NCBI GenBank assembly: GCA_003224085.1
Contig: QHYK01000049.1
Span: forward strand, 113,163-177,162
Reading direction: 5' to 3'
DNA: 64,000 nt
From: Acidobacteriota bacterium
Lineage (GTDB): Bacteria > Acidobacteriota > Terriglobia > Acidiferrales > UBA7541
A program made the position numbers and the translations under genes. The notes beneath the pieces are model-generated. The model saw nothing but the letters and a program-made list of their open reading frames with translations, was not told where the DNA came from and searched no databases. This document shows positions 54,980-63,805 of the stretch, piece by piece. Numbering within the stretch: the stretch's first letter is position 1; every line of letters starts with the position of its first letter.

Positions 54980-56800
54980 CTACGGGGCCTTTTCCTTTGG
55001 GGCCGACGAAGTTGGCGGAGGCGGCGCCTGACCTCGCATTACGGCATCGAGGTACGCGGCGTTTTGTCGAGCCACCGGGTCGCCGGAAACTTCAACTTCA
55101 CGCGCAAATTCTTTTTGGGCCTCCGGAATGTTGCCTTGCAATTGATACAGATAGCCAAGTGTGCCGTGAAGACCGGAATAAGATTCGTCCTCGGTCGAAA
55201 GCTTGGTGAGAACTTCCTTTGCCCGGGTAAACCGATTCAGGCTGATCTCAGTTTGGCCCAGTGTAAACAAGACTGTTCTCCGGCGATCAACCGGGCTGTC
55301 GTTCTGGCTGGCAAGTTCCACTAGATAAGGCTCTGCCATCGTGAATTGATGGTTGTTGAATAGTCCCATAGCTAGTTGGAATTTCGCATCAGAATTGCCG
55401 GGTTGGAGTTCATGGGCACGATTGAACTCTGCTAACGCTTCCTTCATACGGCCTGAGCTTGCGTAGAATTCGCCGAGGTAGTCAATCACACGGACGTTGT
55501 TCGGACCAACATCGATGCCCCTCTTGAAGTAGGCTTCATCATCCGCGTAGAACTTTTGCTGAGTAAGTGTTAGCGATCCGAAAAGCGCAACCAGCACAGA
55601 ACCGATCACGAGAGTTAATGTTCTGGACCAATTCGAAAGTGTGAAGCCCTTGCACGCAATCAGACCCGCGAACAGGCAATATCCCACGGATGGCAAATAC
55701 ATGTACCGATCATGGGCTAGCTCACCGTCGAAGAAGGTTCTGATGCCCGCCAGAACAGGAAGCATTGGAAACAGCAGAAGAATGGATGCAAGGCCTATCG
55801 TGGCCGACCGCTTCGCGCTCAGCCAGCCTAGGACCGCAAGCCCCAGTAGGACCAGCCCGCTCGTAATCAACACATCTGCGGTCGGTGATGACAGCACGGA
55901 ATTCACATAGAACGGACTCAACCCAAATGGGAATAGGAGCTTTCGAACATAGAAGGTGAAGATCGATGGTGTGGAGCAAAGCACTTGCGTCCAAGTATGC
56001 TCGCCCTTTTCCAGCCCGACTCGACCAATAACCAGAAATCGCGTAACGAAATATAAGGCGACACTCACGAAATACGGCAGGCCAAAACGCGCGGTGTGTG
56101 TTAGTCGTTCCTTCCAAGGGAGGGACGGATCGAGTCCTTTGTAAGCCAAATAGAAGAATGCAGCCAAGACTGGCAGAGCGCTTTCCTTTGTAAATATTGC
56201 CGCCGTCCAAAGAGCAACGCTCAAAGGCTTCCAGTACTGCCGAGATGATTCGGGCTCCTGCTCGTTGTGCAATTCGCGACAGAAGAGGGCTAGCGACGAA
56301 AGGACGAGGATTGTGTAAAGCAGTTCGTTGGAGGATGATACCCAACTGACCGGCTCAATATGGATCGGATGCACTGCGAAGACTAGGGCCGTCCCGCTCG
56401 CCGCAAGAGTGTTCTTCAGAAGTCGCAGTGCCAGCCAGAAGACTAGGTAAGTGGCAAGGACATGCAGTCCAAGGCTACAAAGGTGCCAGAACCATTTGCT
56501 TAGCCCGCCGAAGGTATGAACCGCAAGGAGCCAAACCGAAAAGACTGGTCGATACTGAGGAATGGGGCTGTCTTCCGAGTTGTAGCTCCAGAGGTGCGTT
56601 GTCAACAGGCGCGGCAGATAATCCCACGACTGCACCTGGGGGTTGTCAGCAATCAGGGGACGGTCGTCAAAGATGAAACCAAAGCCGAGCGTGCGGACGT
56701 AGAGAAATAATCCCAACAGACAGGGAACCAACCAGTAAAGTCTATCCGTACGTGTGTTGCGCTCCGTCCGTTTTGCAGCCAGAAGCTTCCTTTGCTTCAT
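54980..56800 (-). CDS. TMTC-like GT-C protein with C-terminal TPR repeats, copy 2
   Basis: 606 residues from ATG 56800 (AGGAAG upstream; a GTG at 56821 is possible). It is a close paralogue of the 52305 gene in reverse orientation: FGFIFDDRPLIADNPQVQSW, HPIHIEPVSWVSSSNELLY, FYVNSVLSSPTAD and C-terminal TPR repeats. It is convergent with the mannose synthase, 7 bp apart. Two GT-C copies suggest different acceptors. A Pro/Ala-rich tail ends the protein. Confidence 0.75.
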   Translation of the reverse strand: MKQRKLLAAKRTERNTRTDRLYWLVPCLLGLFLYVRTLGFGFIFDDRPLIADNPQVQSWDYLPRLLTTHLWSYNSEDSPIPQYRPVFSVWLLAVHTFGGLSKWFWHLCSLGLHVLATYLVFWLALRLLKNTLAASGTALVFAVHPIHIEPVSWVSSSNELLYTILVLSSLALFCRELHNEQEPESSRQYWKPLSVALWTAAIFTKESALPVLAAFFYLAYKGLDPSLPWKERLTHTARFGLPYFVSVALYFVTRFLVIGRVGLEKGEHTWTQVLCSTPSIFTFYVRKLLFPFGLSPFYVNSVLSSPTADVLITSGLVLLGLAVLGWLSAKRSATIGLASILLLFPMLPVLAGIRTFFDGELAHDRYMYLPSVGYCLFAGLIACKGFTLSNWSRTLTLVIGSVLVALFGSLTLTQQKFYADDEAYFKRGIDVGPNNVRVIDYLGEFYASSGRMKEALAEFNRAHELQPGNSDAKFQLAMGLFNNHQFTMAEPYLVELASQNDSPVDRRRTVLFTLGQTEISLNRFTRAKEVLTKLSTEDESYSGLHGTLGYLYQLQGNIPEAQKEFAREVEVSGDPVARQNAAYLDAVMRGQAPPPPTSSAPKEKAP

Positions 56801-56821
56801 TTGCTTCCTTTCCCAACTCAC

Positions 56822-57450
56822 CGTCTGCCCTTTCTATTTTTTCGACGCCGAAAAATCCGCGCGATAAGCCGAACCGAGTCAGACTGAATGCAAGAATGCA
56901 GAAATTCTAGCGAACAAAGGTGCCGCTATCTAAGGCCTTTTTGTACGTGTTGTGAAAGGATGGGCTCTTCAGCCTTGGCCCTTCTGTAACTTGTGCCGCA
57001 CTAGAATTCGTAGGGATCACTCTCTCCTCCCATCGGATTGAGACGCGCAATCGCGGATGTCCATGCTTCACTCACTTCCATGGTCCTTCAGCTCTCAAGG
57101 GATTTGCCATCATTTGTTCTTCGAGATAGATCATTGCAAAGCCGAATTTGTTCTGATGTAGTTTCCGTATCCGATAAGCTATATGCCAGCTCAACCGGTC
57201 GATGCAACACCATCTAATCAGTTGATCCGACAATACTTCCCCTGGAGAACCGATCTATTTGGCTGTACTCGGTCAAAACCTAGCCAGGGTAGCGTTCCGC
57301 TTGATCGAACGCTCGCGAACGACTTTTAGCTGTGAGTCCGCTGCCCGCAGACTTCGAGCTAGTGTTGCGTCGACCCATTGAGACCGCCGCGTTCATCGGG
57401 CATGTCAAAATATCGGCGGATAAAATCCAAATTCTGGTTAGAATACTGGC
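56822..57450. other. intergenic, nothing identified
   Basis: A 629-bp stretch without supported frames, upstream of two small putative membrane proteins. AT-rich relative to the core genes. Confidence 0.5.
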
Positions 57451-57630
57451 ATGTCCGGTACATCTGGTCGGACCACTTTGGGTCCCTTCAGCGGCTATTT
57501 ATCCATAGTCGGTATTGCTTTAGTTTTTTTTGGGAGTTTTGCTTCACCTTCTGAGGCGCATTCAAGCACCACGGCGCCCGCTCTAAATCAGATGATGGAA
57601 AAACAAAAACTCCGAGGTCCGAGGGCGTAG
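57451..57630 (+). CDS. possible small exported protein (59 aa)
   Basis: ATG 57451 opens MSGTSGRTTLGPFSGYLSIV with a hydrophobic stretch (VGIALVFFGSFASPSEA) that looks like a signal peptide or membrane anchor, ending at TAG 57628. No ribosome site of note. Unknown. Confidence 0.3.
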   Translation: MSGTSGRTTLGPFSGYLSIVGIALVFFGSFASPSEAHSSTTAPALNQMMEKQKLRGPRA

Positions 57631-57686
57631 TCTCATACCAACTACCTCCTAAAACGGAACAGAAGGCACGCAGGAAATACCTGTGG

Positions 57687-58121
57687 GTGGCGTTTCTTTA
57701 TTTTCTCAGTGTTTTTTACGAATTCACAGTACTGGTATTTCTTCTAGATCGTAAATGGGTTCAGAAAATGCGCGACCGTGCCGAAGGTTTCTACGCAGCC
57801 AGCTGGGGCCAAAGCTGGTCGATCATGCCAAGATTCTGGCTGACCTATTGTTTGCTCTTGTTGCCATTGAATGTGTTTGCGCAGTATGTAGGTGTAAAAT
57901 TCGTTCCTGGTACGCCTGGATGGGGATCCTGGGTTTTCAGTTGGGGATCTAGTTTTGTCGCCGAGTTACTATATAGAGTTTGTCTTACGGTTCGGGACCA
58001 GGAGGTCGGTGGTTCAAACATTCGCGCGTTTGTTTCCACCTGCGCCGCTAAATCAGTCAGCAGAATCAGCAATTGGATTTTGCGGGCGGCTGCAACGCCT
58101 TCATTCCACGGGACTTTGTAG
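57687..58121 (+). CDS. small membrane protein with a tail through a tRNA-like fragment
   Basis: 144 residues from GTG 57687, with three hydrophobic segments (FLYFLSVFYEFTVLVFLLD, FWLTYCLLLLPLNVFAQYVG and a third). After about residue 97 the sequence runs through a tRNA-Pro 3'-half-like stretch (VRDQEVGGSN) and the right-end repeat, so the original C-terminus has probably been lost by recombination. The N-terminal part may be real. No family known. Confidence 0.4.
   Translation: MAFLYFLSVFYEFTVLVFLLDRKWVQKMRDRAEGFYAASWGQSWSIMPRFWLTYCLLLLPLNVFAQYVGVKFVPGTPGWGSWVFSWGSSFVAELLYRVCLTVRDQEVGGSNIRAFVSTCAAKSVSRISNWILRAAATPSFHGTL
57985..58019 (+). pseudogene. tRNA-Pro(CGG) 3'-half remnant
   Basis: GGTTCGGGACC resembles the anticodon arm of tRNA-Pro with loop TTCGGGA (anticodon CGG), followed by AGGAGGTCG and a T-arm start GGTGGTTCAAA; similarity then ends. 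It is not a functional tRNA. It may be an old insertion scar. Confidence 0.45.
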
Positions 58122-58158
58122 TTTGGGGGTCGTGTTCGATCCCCACCGCCCCTACCAA
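58053..58158 (+). repeat. right-end repeat R1 with att core
   Basis: 106 bp that match 59552-59657 with two mismatches. It contains the GAATCAGCAATTGGA motif, the GGGCGGCTGCAACGCC stretch and the 25-bp tRNA-Lys 3'-end core at 58134-58158. This is the right boundary of the main island. Confidence 0.75.
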
Positions 58159-58715
58159 GTCCTTGCAAATAGTGGGCTTTTTCACACCTCTTGTCCTCAA
58201 ACTCAAAATGAGGCTTTGTCCCCAATTGAGGGGCGAGAGAATGGGTAGGGAAGTGGATGAGCGTTGCGTCCATGCCGAGAACGATAACACAAAGTTTCTT
58301 CTTAGCCTTAGGCGCTACCACTCATAAGCGCGGGAATCTCAGGCTTGCACGGCTACCGGATGACTGATTCGACTACAGAGGCCAGCGGCCTCGGACTTGG
58401 GCATCATCAGAAAGGCGATCTCCGCCGCTATTTTCAGTGCCGCCATACTGGCCTTCGACCGGAAGAAGTCCGCCCGGCTCCACGACCGCTTTCTCTCTTC
58501 GCGGCAGCGCAATGCTTTTTCATTGCCTTGCACACTGGGCATTCCTCGCTGTCTTTCGCCGCTTGAACTCAGCGCAGCTAACGCAAGTCCCCGCCGCTTT
58601 CCGCTCGGCGTAAACCTGCTTGCTGGACTTCGTGAAGTTTCGGAATGGGCCGAGGGTACATCCTGGCATTAAGAAAGTGCTACAATAGTTACAAAAGTTA
58701 CGAAGGAGGCATCGC
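58159..58715. other. region upstream of the toxin-antitoxin pair
   Basis: 557 bp without a firm gene. A minus-strand frame with AAGTCVSCAEF and a KRRKTARNAQC stretch ends near 58520, and another lies at 58339-58542; both may be decayed. An AT-rich segment at about 58670-58700 probably contains the promoter of the pair. Confidence 0.35.
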
Positions 58716-59159
58716 GTGCGAAAAACTCGTTCGATGGTCGTCAGTATGCGCTTGCCGACAGAGAGCGGGAATCGCCTTAAGCGTCTGGCCAATCGGCACG
58801 GATGGACACCCAGCGATGCGAGCGCACGTCTGGTTGAGGAGGGCCTGAGACGGTCGGAATTCGCCTTCATCGACTTTCGTGATTCCGCTGCTGGTCGACA
58901 AGCCTATATGCAAGGGAGCAGCCTCGCGGTGTGGGAGGTAATGCTCCTCGTTCACAGCTATAAGGCTAACGTTTCGGGCGTGTCCAGGCACCTAGAATGG
59001 CCGGAGGCGAAGGTTCAAGCTGCCATCAACTACGCAAAGGCTTTTCCAGAAGAGATCGAAAGCGCGCTTTCAGAGAACGCTGCTACAGACTTTGAGGCGC
59101 TAAAGCGGATGTTGCCTCAAGCTGCCAAATTCAGTTTCGCATTAGCCGCAAAGAGTTGA
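58716..59159 (+). CDS. antitoxin-like protein (N-terminal RHH-like plus DUF433-like region)
   Basis: 147 residues from GTG 58716 (AAGGAGG six bases upstream). The N-terminus MRKTRSMVVSMRLPTESGN resembles a ribbon-helix-helix or small DNA-binding start. The C-terminal part (AVWEVMLLVHSYKANVSGVSRHLEWPEAKVQAAINYAKAFPEEIE) matches DUF433-type antitoxins. The toxin gene starts one base after its stop, so they are translationally linked. It probably represses its own promoter. Confidence 0.75.
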   Translation: MRKTRSMVVSMRLPTESGNRLKRLANRHGWTPSDASARLVEEGLRRSEFAFIDFRDSAAGRQAYMQGSSLAVWEVMLLVHSYKANVSGVSRHLEWPEAKVQAAINYAKAFPEEIESALSENAATDFEALKRMLPQAAKFSFALAAKS

Positions 59160-59160
59160 G

Positions 59161-59532
59161 ATGCTCAGGCTGCTTTTGGATGAGCACATCTCGCCAGTGG
59201 TGGCAGGTGGTCTTCGCCGCCGCCATCGCGATCTAGCGGTTGTTTGTATGGTCGAATGGGGGAACGGAGAATTCCTAGGACGGCCAGACTCAGCCTGTCT
59301 GCAACAGGCTGCGACGCAAGGGCTAACGCTTGTCACCTATGACCGAAGAACGATTCCGCCGTTGCTTAAGACCTGGGCGGAAGAAGGCCGGAGGCACGGC
59401 GGAGTAATCTTTGTCGACGAAAAGACTATCCCACCGCCTGATGTAGGAAGCCTTGTGCGAGCCCTTAGCAACCTCTGGCGTAAAACTGCGAAGTGGGACT
59501 GGGCTGACCGAGTCTGCTTTTTGCGAACCTAA
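59161..59532 (+). CDS. DUF5615/PIN-like toxin
   Basis: 123 residues. The N-terminus MLRLLLDEHISPVVAGGLRRR, with DE in the first acidic motif, is the DUF5615 (Mut7-C/PIN-like) signature, followed by TLVTYDRRTIPPL with the second Asp and a GGVIFVDEKT strand. Such proteins are RNase-type toxins paired with DUF433 antitoxins. It lies inside the 1.5-kb att-bounded unit, which would stabilise the element. Confidence 0.8.
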   Translation: MLRLLLDEHISPVVAGGLRRRHRDLAVVCMVEWGNGEFLGRPDSACLQQAATQGLTLVTYDRRTIPPLLKTWAEEGRRHGGVIFVDEKTIPPPDVGSLVRALSNLWRKTAKWDWADRVCFLRT

Positions 59533-59551
59533 AACTCATGGCAACAACGGT

Positions 59552-59657
59552 TCAGTCAGCAGAATCAGCAATTGGATTTGGCGGGCGGCTGCAACGCCTT
59601 CATTCCACGGGACTTTGTAATTTGGGGGTCGTGTTCGATCCCCACCGCCCCTACCAA
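59552..59657 (+). repeat. right-end repeat R2 with att core
   Basis: The second 106-bp copy, two mismatches from 58053-58158, with the att core at 59633-59657. It marks the right end of the small unit. Confidence 0.75.
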
Positions 59658-59803
59658 CCTAATGCCAAGCTGTCACGAGCGAAACGACAGCCTCCACGGT
59701 CATCCAGACGATGGTGAAAATTTGAAGTTGAAGAACGCGCCGAGAGACATCAGGCAGCTCGAATGATGTAGCTGCGGTCACGGGGTGTTCCGGGTGATTC
59801 TGC

Positions 59804-60418
59804 TCATTCGACCTTGCAGTAGCAAAACAGAAACTGCTGGGTAGTGCCAAACGGTGTGCGATGCAGTTCTTTGGAGCTCTCCACCAAGCGGAAGCGAACG
59901 CCAAACTGATCGTGCAATGATTCGGCGTCATACCGAATAACGTCGAGCCCACTGCATTTTGTGGGACCCTCTGGTCCAAACGTGCTGACGATTACATGAC
60001 CACCAGGCTTGACGGCGTGGGCGACCTGTCGAACATAAGCAGCACGTTGCTCGCTCGCAGAAAGAAAATGAAACACCGCACGGTCGTGCCACACGTCATA
60101 AGCTCCGGGCTCGAGCTGTGCTTCCGTGATATTGGCGACGAGCCAATGTATCTGTTCTGCGGCCGAACCCAACCGCTTTTTGGTTACGTCGATAGCGGTT
60201 TGAGAAACATCGAGGACGGTGATGTTCTCATAGCCCCGTGCAAGGAGGTCATCAACGAGGGTAGATTCGCCTCCGCCAACGTCAATTATGGATGTCGAAT
60301 ATCCGGCAGCCGCGCGCTCGATTAGCGCAAGCGATGTTTCAAGGTGCGCGCAGTACCAACTGACAGCGTCTGCTGCCTTTGTGCTGTAAACCTTTTCCCA
60401 ATGTGTCTTCGTATCCAT
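59804..60418 (-). CDS. class I SAM-dependent methyltransferase
   Basis: 204 residues. SAM-binding motif I IIDVGGGESTLVDDLL, then VLDVSQTAIDVTKKRL and the WHDRAVFHFL motif, typical of a methyltransferase-like family near thiopurine or small-molecule methylases. It begins MDTKTHWEKVY. It is directly upstream of (same strand as) no partner; the PQQ gene ends 13 bp before its start. Substrate unknown. Confidence 0.8.
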   Translation of the reverse strand: MDTKTHWEKVYSTKAADAVSWYCAHLETSLALIERAAAGYSTSIIDVGGGESTLVDDLLARGYENITVLDVSQTAIDVTKKRLGSAAEQIHWLVANITEAQLEPGAYDVWHDRAVFHFLSASEQRAAYVRQVAHAVKPGGHVIVSTFGPEGPTKCSGLDVIRYDAESLHDQFGVRFRLVESSKELHRTPFGTTQQFLFCYCKVE

Positions 60419-60431
60419 ACTTACCTACCTC

Positions 60432-61535
60432 TTACGGATTAGGAGAATAGGCAAAAATGGGCCCCTTCAATGTCCCAACATAGAGAACGTCCGGCGATGT
60501 CCCGATCCCACGAACAGTTTCCGGGAATTGGTGTGACCATTGACGAGCGCCGTCCGAGGAGCGAATTGCCACCAATTCGCGACGATTGCTGCCGGCCACC
60601 ACGGCCCCGTGCCACAGATAAGGTCTGGCCGAAGTCCACTCCTTGGAAGCTTCAGCGGACCAGCGCACCTTTTTGAGTGAGAGATCGATGCTCGCCAGAA
60701 CTTCATCGCCGAGGAAAAAAACAAGCGAGTCATCCAGTAGGATGAAGCTCCATCTTGGTTCGGAATCCGTCGCAAAATCGCTTAACACAGCACCTGAGCT
60801 CGAGTTTAGGCGATAAATATGGCGCTTGGATGTTCCGACGTAGAGATCGTGTTCATGGGCCGTTACGGATGTCGTAACCCGTGCGCCCAAGTCACGTTTC
60901 CAAATCTGCTTGCCGGAATTCGCATCAAGGGCGTAAACGATTCCATCGAGCCCACCAAAATATATATCGTCGTTCAAGAGCGCTGGTGTAGAGGTCCAAT
61001 GGAAATTCTGAGTCTGATTGGAATAGCCGCTGCGGAAAGTCCACTTAACCTTTCCGTTTTCTAGGTTAAGGCAAACGAGCTCGTCACCGAGAGTGACTGC
61101 GTAAACGTTGTTCTTGAGGCGAAGGACGTCCGATACGACGCCCCAGTCGTCTACTCGATATTTTCAGCGTACGGCTCCTGTCGACCGGTCGAAGGCATAC
61201 ACATGCCCGATCTTGCCAGCGGTCCCTATAATCACAAGCTCGTCGGTGACGAGTGGGTCTCCATGAAACTGGCTCTGTTCTCCGTCCTTGCGGATGTCAT
61301 AGTCCCACTTCAACTCCCCGGTTTTCTTGTCGAGTGCGCGGATCATGCCGTTGCAGGAACTTACGACAAGCAGGTCGCCCACGACCGTGGGAGTGGAGAA
61401 CACTCAGCCGCCGGTGTCAAACTCCCAAAGAATCTGTGCATCGTGGGCGGTCGCTGGCTCGGCCGGTTTTTGGGCCAACCCAAAGGCCGGTATAAGGAGA
61501 AGAAGGAACATACTGCTTAGAATCCGTCGTTTCAT
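60432..61535 (-). pseudogene. PQQ-propeller (BamB-like) exported protein with two in-frame UGA codons
   Basis: 367 codons from ATG 61535 with a signal peptide (MKRRILSSMFLLLLIPAFGLA) and many PQQ repeats (GMIRALDKKTGELKWDYD, VYALDANSGKQIWKRDL, HIYRLNSS). UGA codons lie at codon 44 (61404-61406, in GG-UGA-VFSTP) and codon 124 (61164-61166, in AVR-UGA-KYRV). Both sit where PQQ repeats have Trp. No frameshift is seen. It is either a recently inactivated gene or a readthrough/recoding case. The closest functional guess is a binding or electron-transfer propeller. Confidence 0.65.
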
Positions 61536-61874
61536 GCTATGCCGTGTAGAGAAGGTTGTCTCACATCCCTGAGCGACAATGTCTCCGAGACTTTAGGAGG
61601 ATTAGCGACGCGAGTCAAGGAGTCGGGTTAACGCTGCGACGAGCCAGCGTTCCCAGGGTTTCATTGCCAATTGTGTATTTTTTCAGACTCAAAATCTCGT
61701 GCGTTTGGAGAGCTGCCTTAGCGATTGTTTTCTATGCACAAGAAGCCAGTCTGCATCGTCATGATAGTATCCCGCAGCATGATCGCGGTCTTGGTATGTT
61801 GACCGAGTTCGATGATGCAATCAAATAGTGTGAGCTCAACCTGTTCGAGGAACACAGCAATGAAATGCACTATA
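61536..61874. other. intergenic, nothing identified
   Basis: 339 bp between the propeller gene and the transposase remnant. A minus-strand promoter for the propeller gene probably lies here. Confidence 0.45.
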
Positions 61875-62835
61875 CTAACCGGCCAGGAAACGGCCCAACT
61901 GAAGAGTGCGAAAAATCTGTTCTTGTTGAGGATCCAGGCGCGTCAGGGTGCACTCGGAGCGGGGCCGGCCTCCCTGACGAAGCTTTTCGCCGCTTTGCGC
62001 GGGATAGTAGTTCGTGATTTCCTTGATCCCTTTGAGTTGCTCCATCAGACGGGACTGCGTAATTGCGACTCCCGCTTGGCTCACGCGGCGGTGCAGCAGG
62101 GAGACCAGCGTGATGGACGCGGAGCATGTGGTCGGTCCAATGACGGGGCGGGGAGAAGCGAATGCAGTAGGGATCTTTCATCTCTCGGAAGGCTCGCTCG
62201 ATGTGATGTTGGCCGCGATAGCCAAAGATGATTTGCTCGTCGGTGAGATCGGTGCGATCGGTGAACAAAATCCTCTTGCCCAGAACACGCTCCTTAAGTT
62301 TCCGGTAGGCTTCCTCATCCGTTCCAAAGGCAATCCCGAGTCGCTGGCGTTTGCGCGTTACCTGGCCCCAAAGAAAACCCTGGATGTACTGGCCGGAAAT
62401 AATGGTGTCCAGATTCTTCTGAATATTCGTTACCGTGTAGGGCTTGCCCCGCCAGCCGGGTTCATGGCTGCGGACGATTCGTTTCTGAAGATCGCGCAGG
62501 GCACGCATCTTTTTGGTCAGATGCTGCCGGATGCCCCGGATCTGCCCTCGAAGCAAGGCGCGGCTGCGGGTGATGACGATCGTGCGCTTCCGCCCAAAGA
62601 CCTCCTTCTCGGTGCGATACGCGCGCACCCCGGCGAAGGCGGGATCGTCCAGGGCATGAAACTTCTGCAAAGGAATGTCCAGTAGATCTTGATGCTGGGA
62701 GGGCACCAAAGACCCAATAAAATGGTAGGGAGAGTCGTCCAGTTCTTTGAAGTTTTCCGTCGAATTGGTTCCCTTATCGAAAACCAGGGTGACGTTCTCG
62801 CATTTTCCGCGGAACATCTGGTAGCGCACTGCCGT
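61875..62835 (-). pseudogene. IS1634-like (IS4 group) transposase remnant
   Basis: The minus strand encodes VTLVFDKGTNSTENFKEL, DIPLQKFHALDD, KEVFGRKRTIVITRS, LFTDRTDLTDEQIIFGYRGQ and HHIERAFREMKDPYC (catalytic Glu region). A frameshift near 62090 moves the C-terminus (VSQAGVAITQSRLMEQLKGIKE) to another frame, and the N-terminal half is missing. It is inactive. Its 5' edge abuts the cation-efflux gene. Confidence 0.75.
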
Positions 62836-62854
62836 TCTGGAACGTGCCGCTGTC

Positions 62855-63451
62855 GTGCGCCATGGACGAAGGCTCGAATATTTCACCATCGCGTGGAATG
62901 GCTTAGAAGGCTTGGTGGCCGTCGTCGTAGGTGCAATTGCCGGTAGCATTTCGCTCGTAGGTTTTGGAATCGATAGCTTCATCGAAGTGACTTCCGGGTC
63001 GGTGTTACTGTGGAGGATGTCTGTTGACGCAGAAGTGCAGCGCCGCGAGCTGAATGAGAGGCGGGCCCTAAGGATTGTCGGCGTTTGTTTTCTCCTGCTG
63101 GCGGTCTACATCGCCTATGAATCTGTGTTGGACGTTTAGTCCCGTCGGGCTCCCGAACACAGCATTCCGGGAATCGTTCTGGCCTGCGTCTCCTTGGTCG
63201 TAATGCCCCTTCTCTCCAGAGCCAAGCGAAAGGTGGGGCGCGCCCTGGGCAGCGCCGCCATGCACGCGGATGCCAAACAGACGGAATTCTGCACCTACTT
63301 GTCGGCCATCCTGTTGCTGGGGCTACTAGCCAACGCCTTCCTCGGCCTATGGTGGGCCGACCCCGTGGCGGCCCTCATTATGGTTCCCATCATTGCGAAA
63401 GAAGGAATCGAAGGATTGCAGGGCAAAGCCTGTGACGAATGCTCCAGATAG
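62855..63451 (+). pseudogene. cation diffusion facilitator (CDF) transporter, broken by a UAG
   Basis: Reads RRLEYFTIAWNGLEGLVAVV, GIDSFIEVTSG and a UAG at 63137-63139, then RRAPEHSIPGIVLAC, SAAMHADAKQTEF, DPVAALIMVP and KACDECSR in the same frame. The UAG replaces the Trp expected in the WSxRAPEHS segment. The N-terminus is short and abuts the IS1634 remnant. CDF proteins export divalent metals by proton exchange; this copy is probably inactive. Confidence 0.75.
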
Positions 63452-63460
63452 TGGCCTAGG

Positions 63461-63805
63461 TCACTTTGCTGGAAGCATGGATTCCACTGTCAGGGTCTCG
63501 CCTTTCAACGTGCCCTTCACGGTGACTTTTTGCGCGGCGTATTTGTCGAGTTCCGCTTCATGCCCTTCAAGGGTGTACACGTTCTTGCCCGCGACAAGGG
63601 CGTAGTTGGTTCCCTGCTTGACGCAGTACCGCAAGCATTCGGCGGCGGGTTTGTCTTTCATCATGTGGGTCTGGCCGCACATTGCATCGCTTACGACGCC
63701 GGTCAACGTCTTCTGCTCGCTGCCCGTATGCGCAAGACTCACGAGCGGTGCGAGCACTGCCGCGGCCAGTATGGGAATTGCCTTCACTGAGAACATGCTT
63801 TTCAT
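63461..63805 (-). CDS. small secreted protein with two conserved Cys (DUF5818-like)
   Basis: 114 residues from ATG 63805 (GGAG upstream). Signal peptide (FSVKAIPILAAAVLAPLVSLA), then TGVVSDAMCGQTHMM, AECLRYCVKQGTNYALVAG and YAAQKVTVKGTL. The Cys and His residues and beta-rich end suggest a small metal- or ligand-binding periplasmic protein common in Acidobacteriota. No function is established. It is convergent with the CDF gene. The last 195 bp of the window hold nothing recognised. Confidence 0.7.
   Translation of the reverse strand: MKSMFSVKAIPILAAAVLAPLVSLAHTGSEQKTLTGVVSDAMCGQTHMMKDKPAAECLRYCVKQGTNYALVAGKNVYTLEGHEAELDKYAAQKVTVKGTLKGETLTVESMLPAK

Larger units (their letters stand above)
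39022..58158. mobile_element. integrative genomic island at tRNA-Lys
   Basis: The island is bounded by a 25-bp direct repeat of the tRNA 3' end (core TTCGATCCCCACCGCCCCTA) at 39022-39046 and 58134-58158. A tyrosine recombinase lies directly inside the left end. Cargo includes an ATPase, a pRiA4-like protein, small-protein operons, an IS3 remnant, an RHS toxin with its candidate immunity protein, and glycosylation genes. No conjugation or phage structural genes were seen, so it is an integrative, probably non-self-transmissible, element. A further copy of the repeat lies at 59633-59657. Confidence 0.75.
58159..59657. mobile_element. 1.5-kb att-bounded unit carrying a toxin-antitoxin pair
   Basis: Delimited by the att core at 58134-58158 and that at 59633-59657. 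The only convincing genes are the antitoxin/toxin pair at 58716-59532; about 557 bp to their left hold no firm gene. It has no recombinase of its own. Confidence 0.6.

Noticed and set aside
39022..58158. prophage
   Set aside because: A tyrosine recombinase and a lysozyme-like domain are present, but no capsid, terminase, portal or tail genes were seen; the lysozyme-like part is the tip of an RHS protein.
57845..58321. minus-strand frame with GGGDRTRPPNYKVP
   Set aside because: This kind of peptide comes from translating the tRNA 3' end and its flanks, as at other att sites. It is not a real gene.
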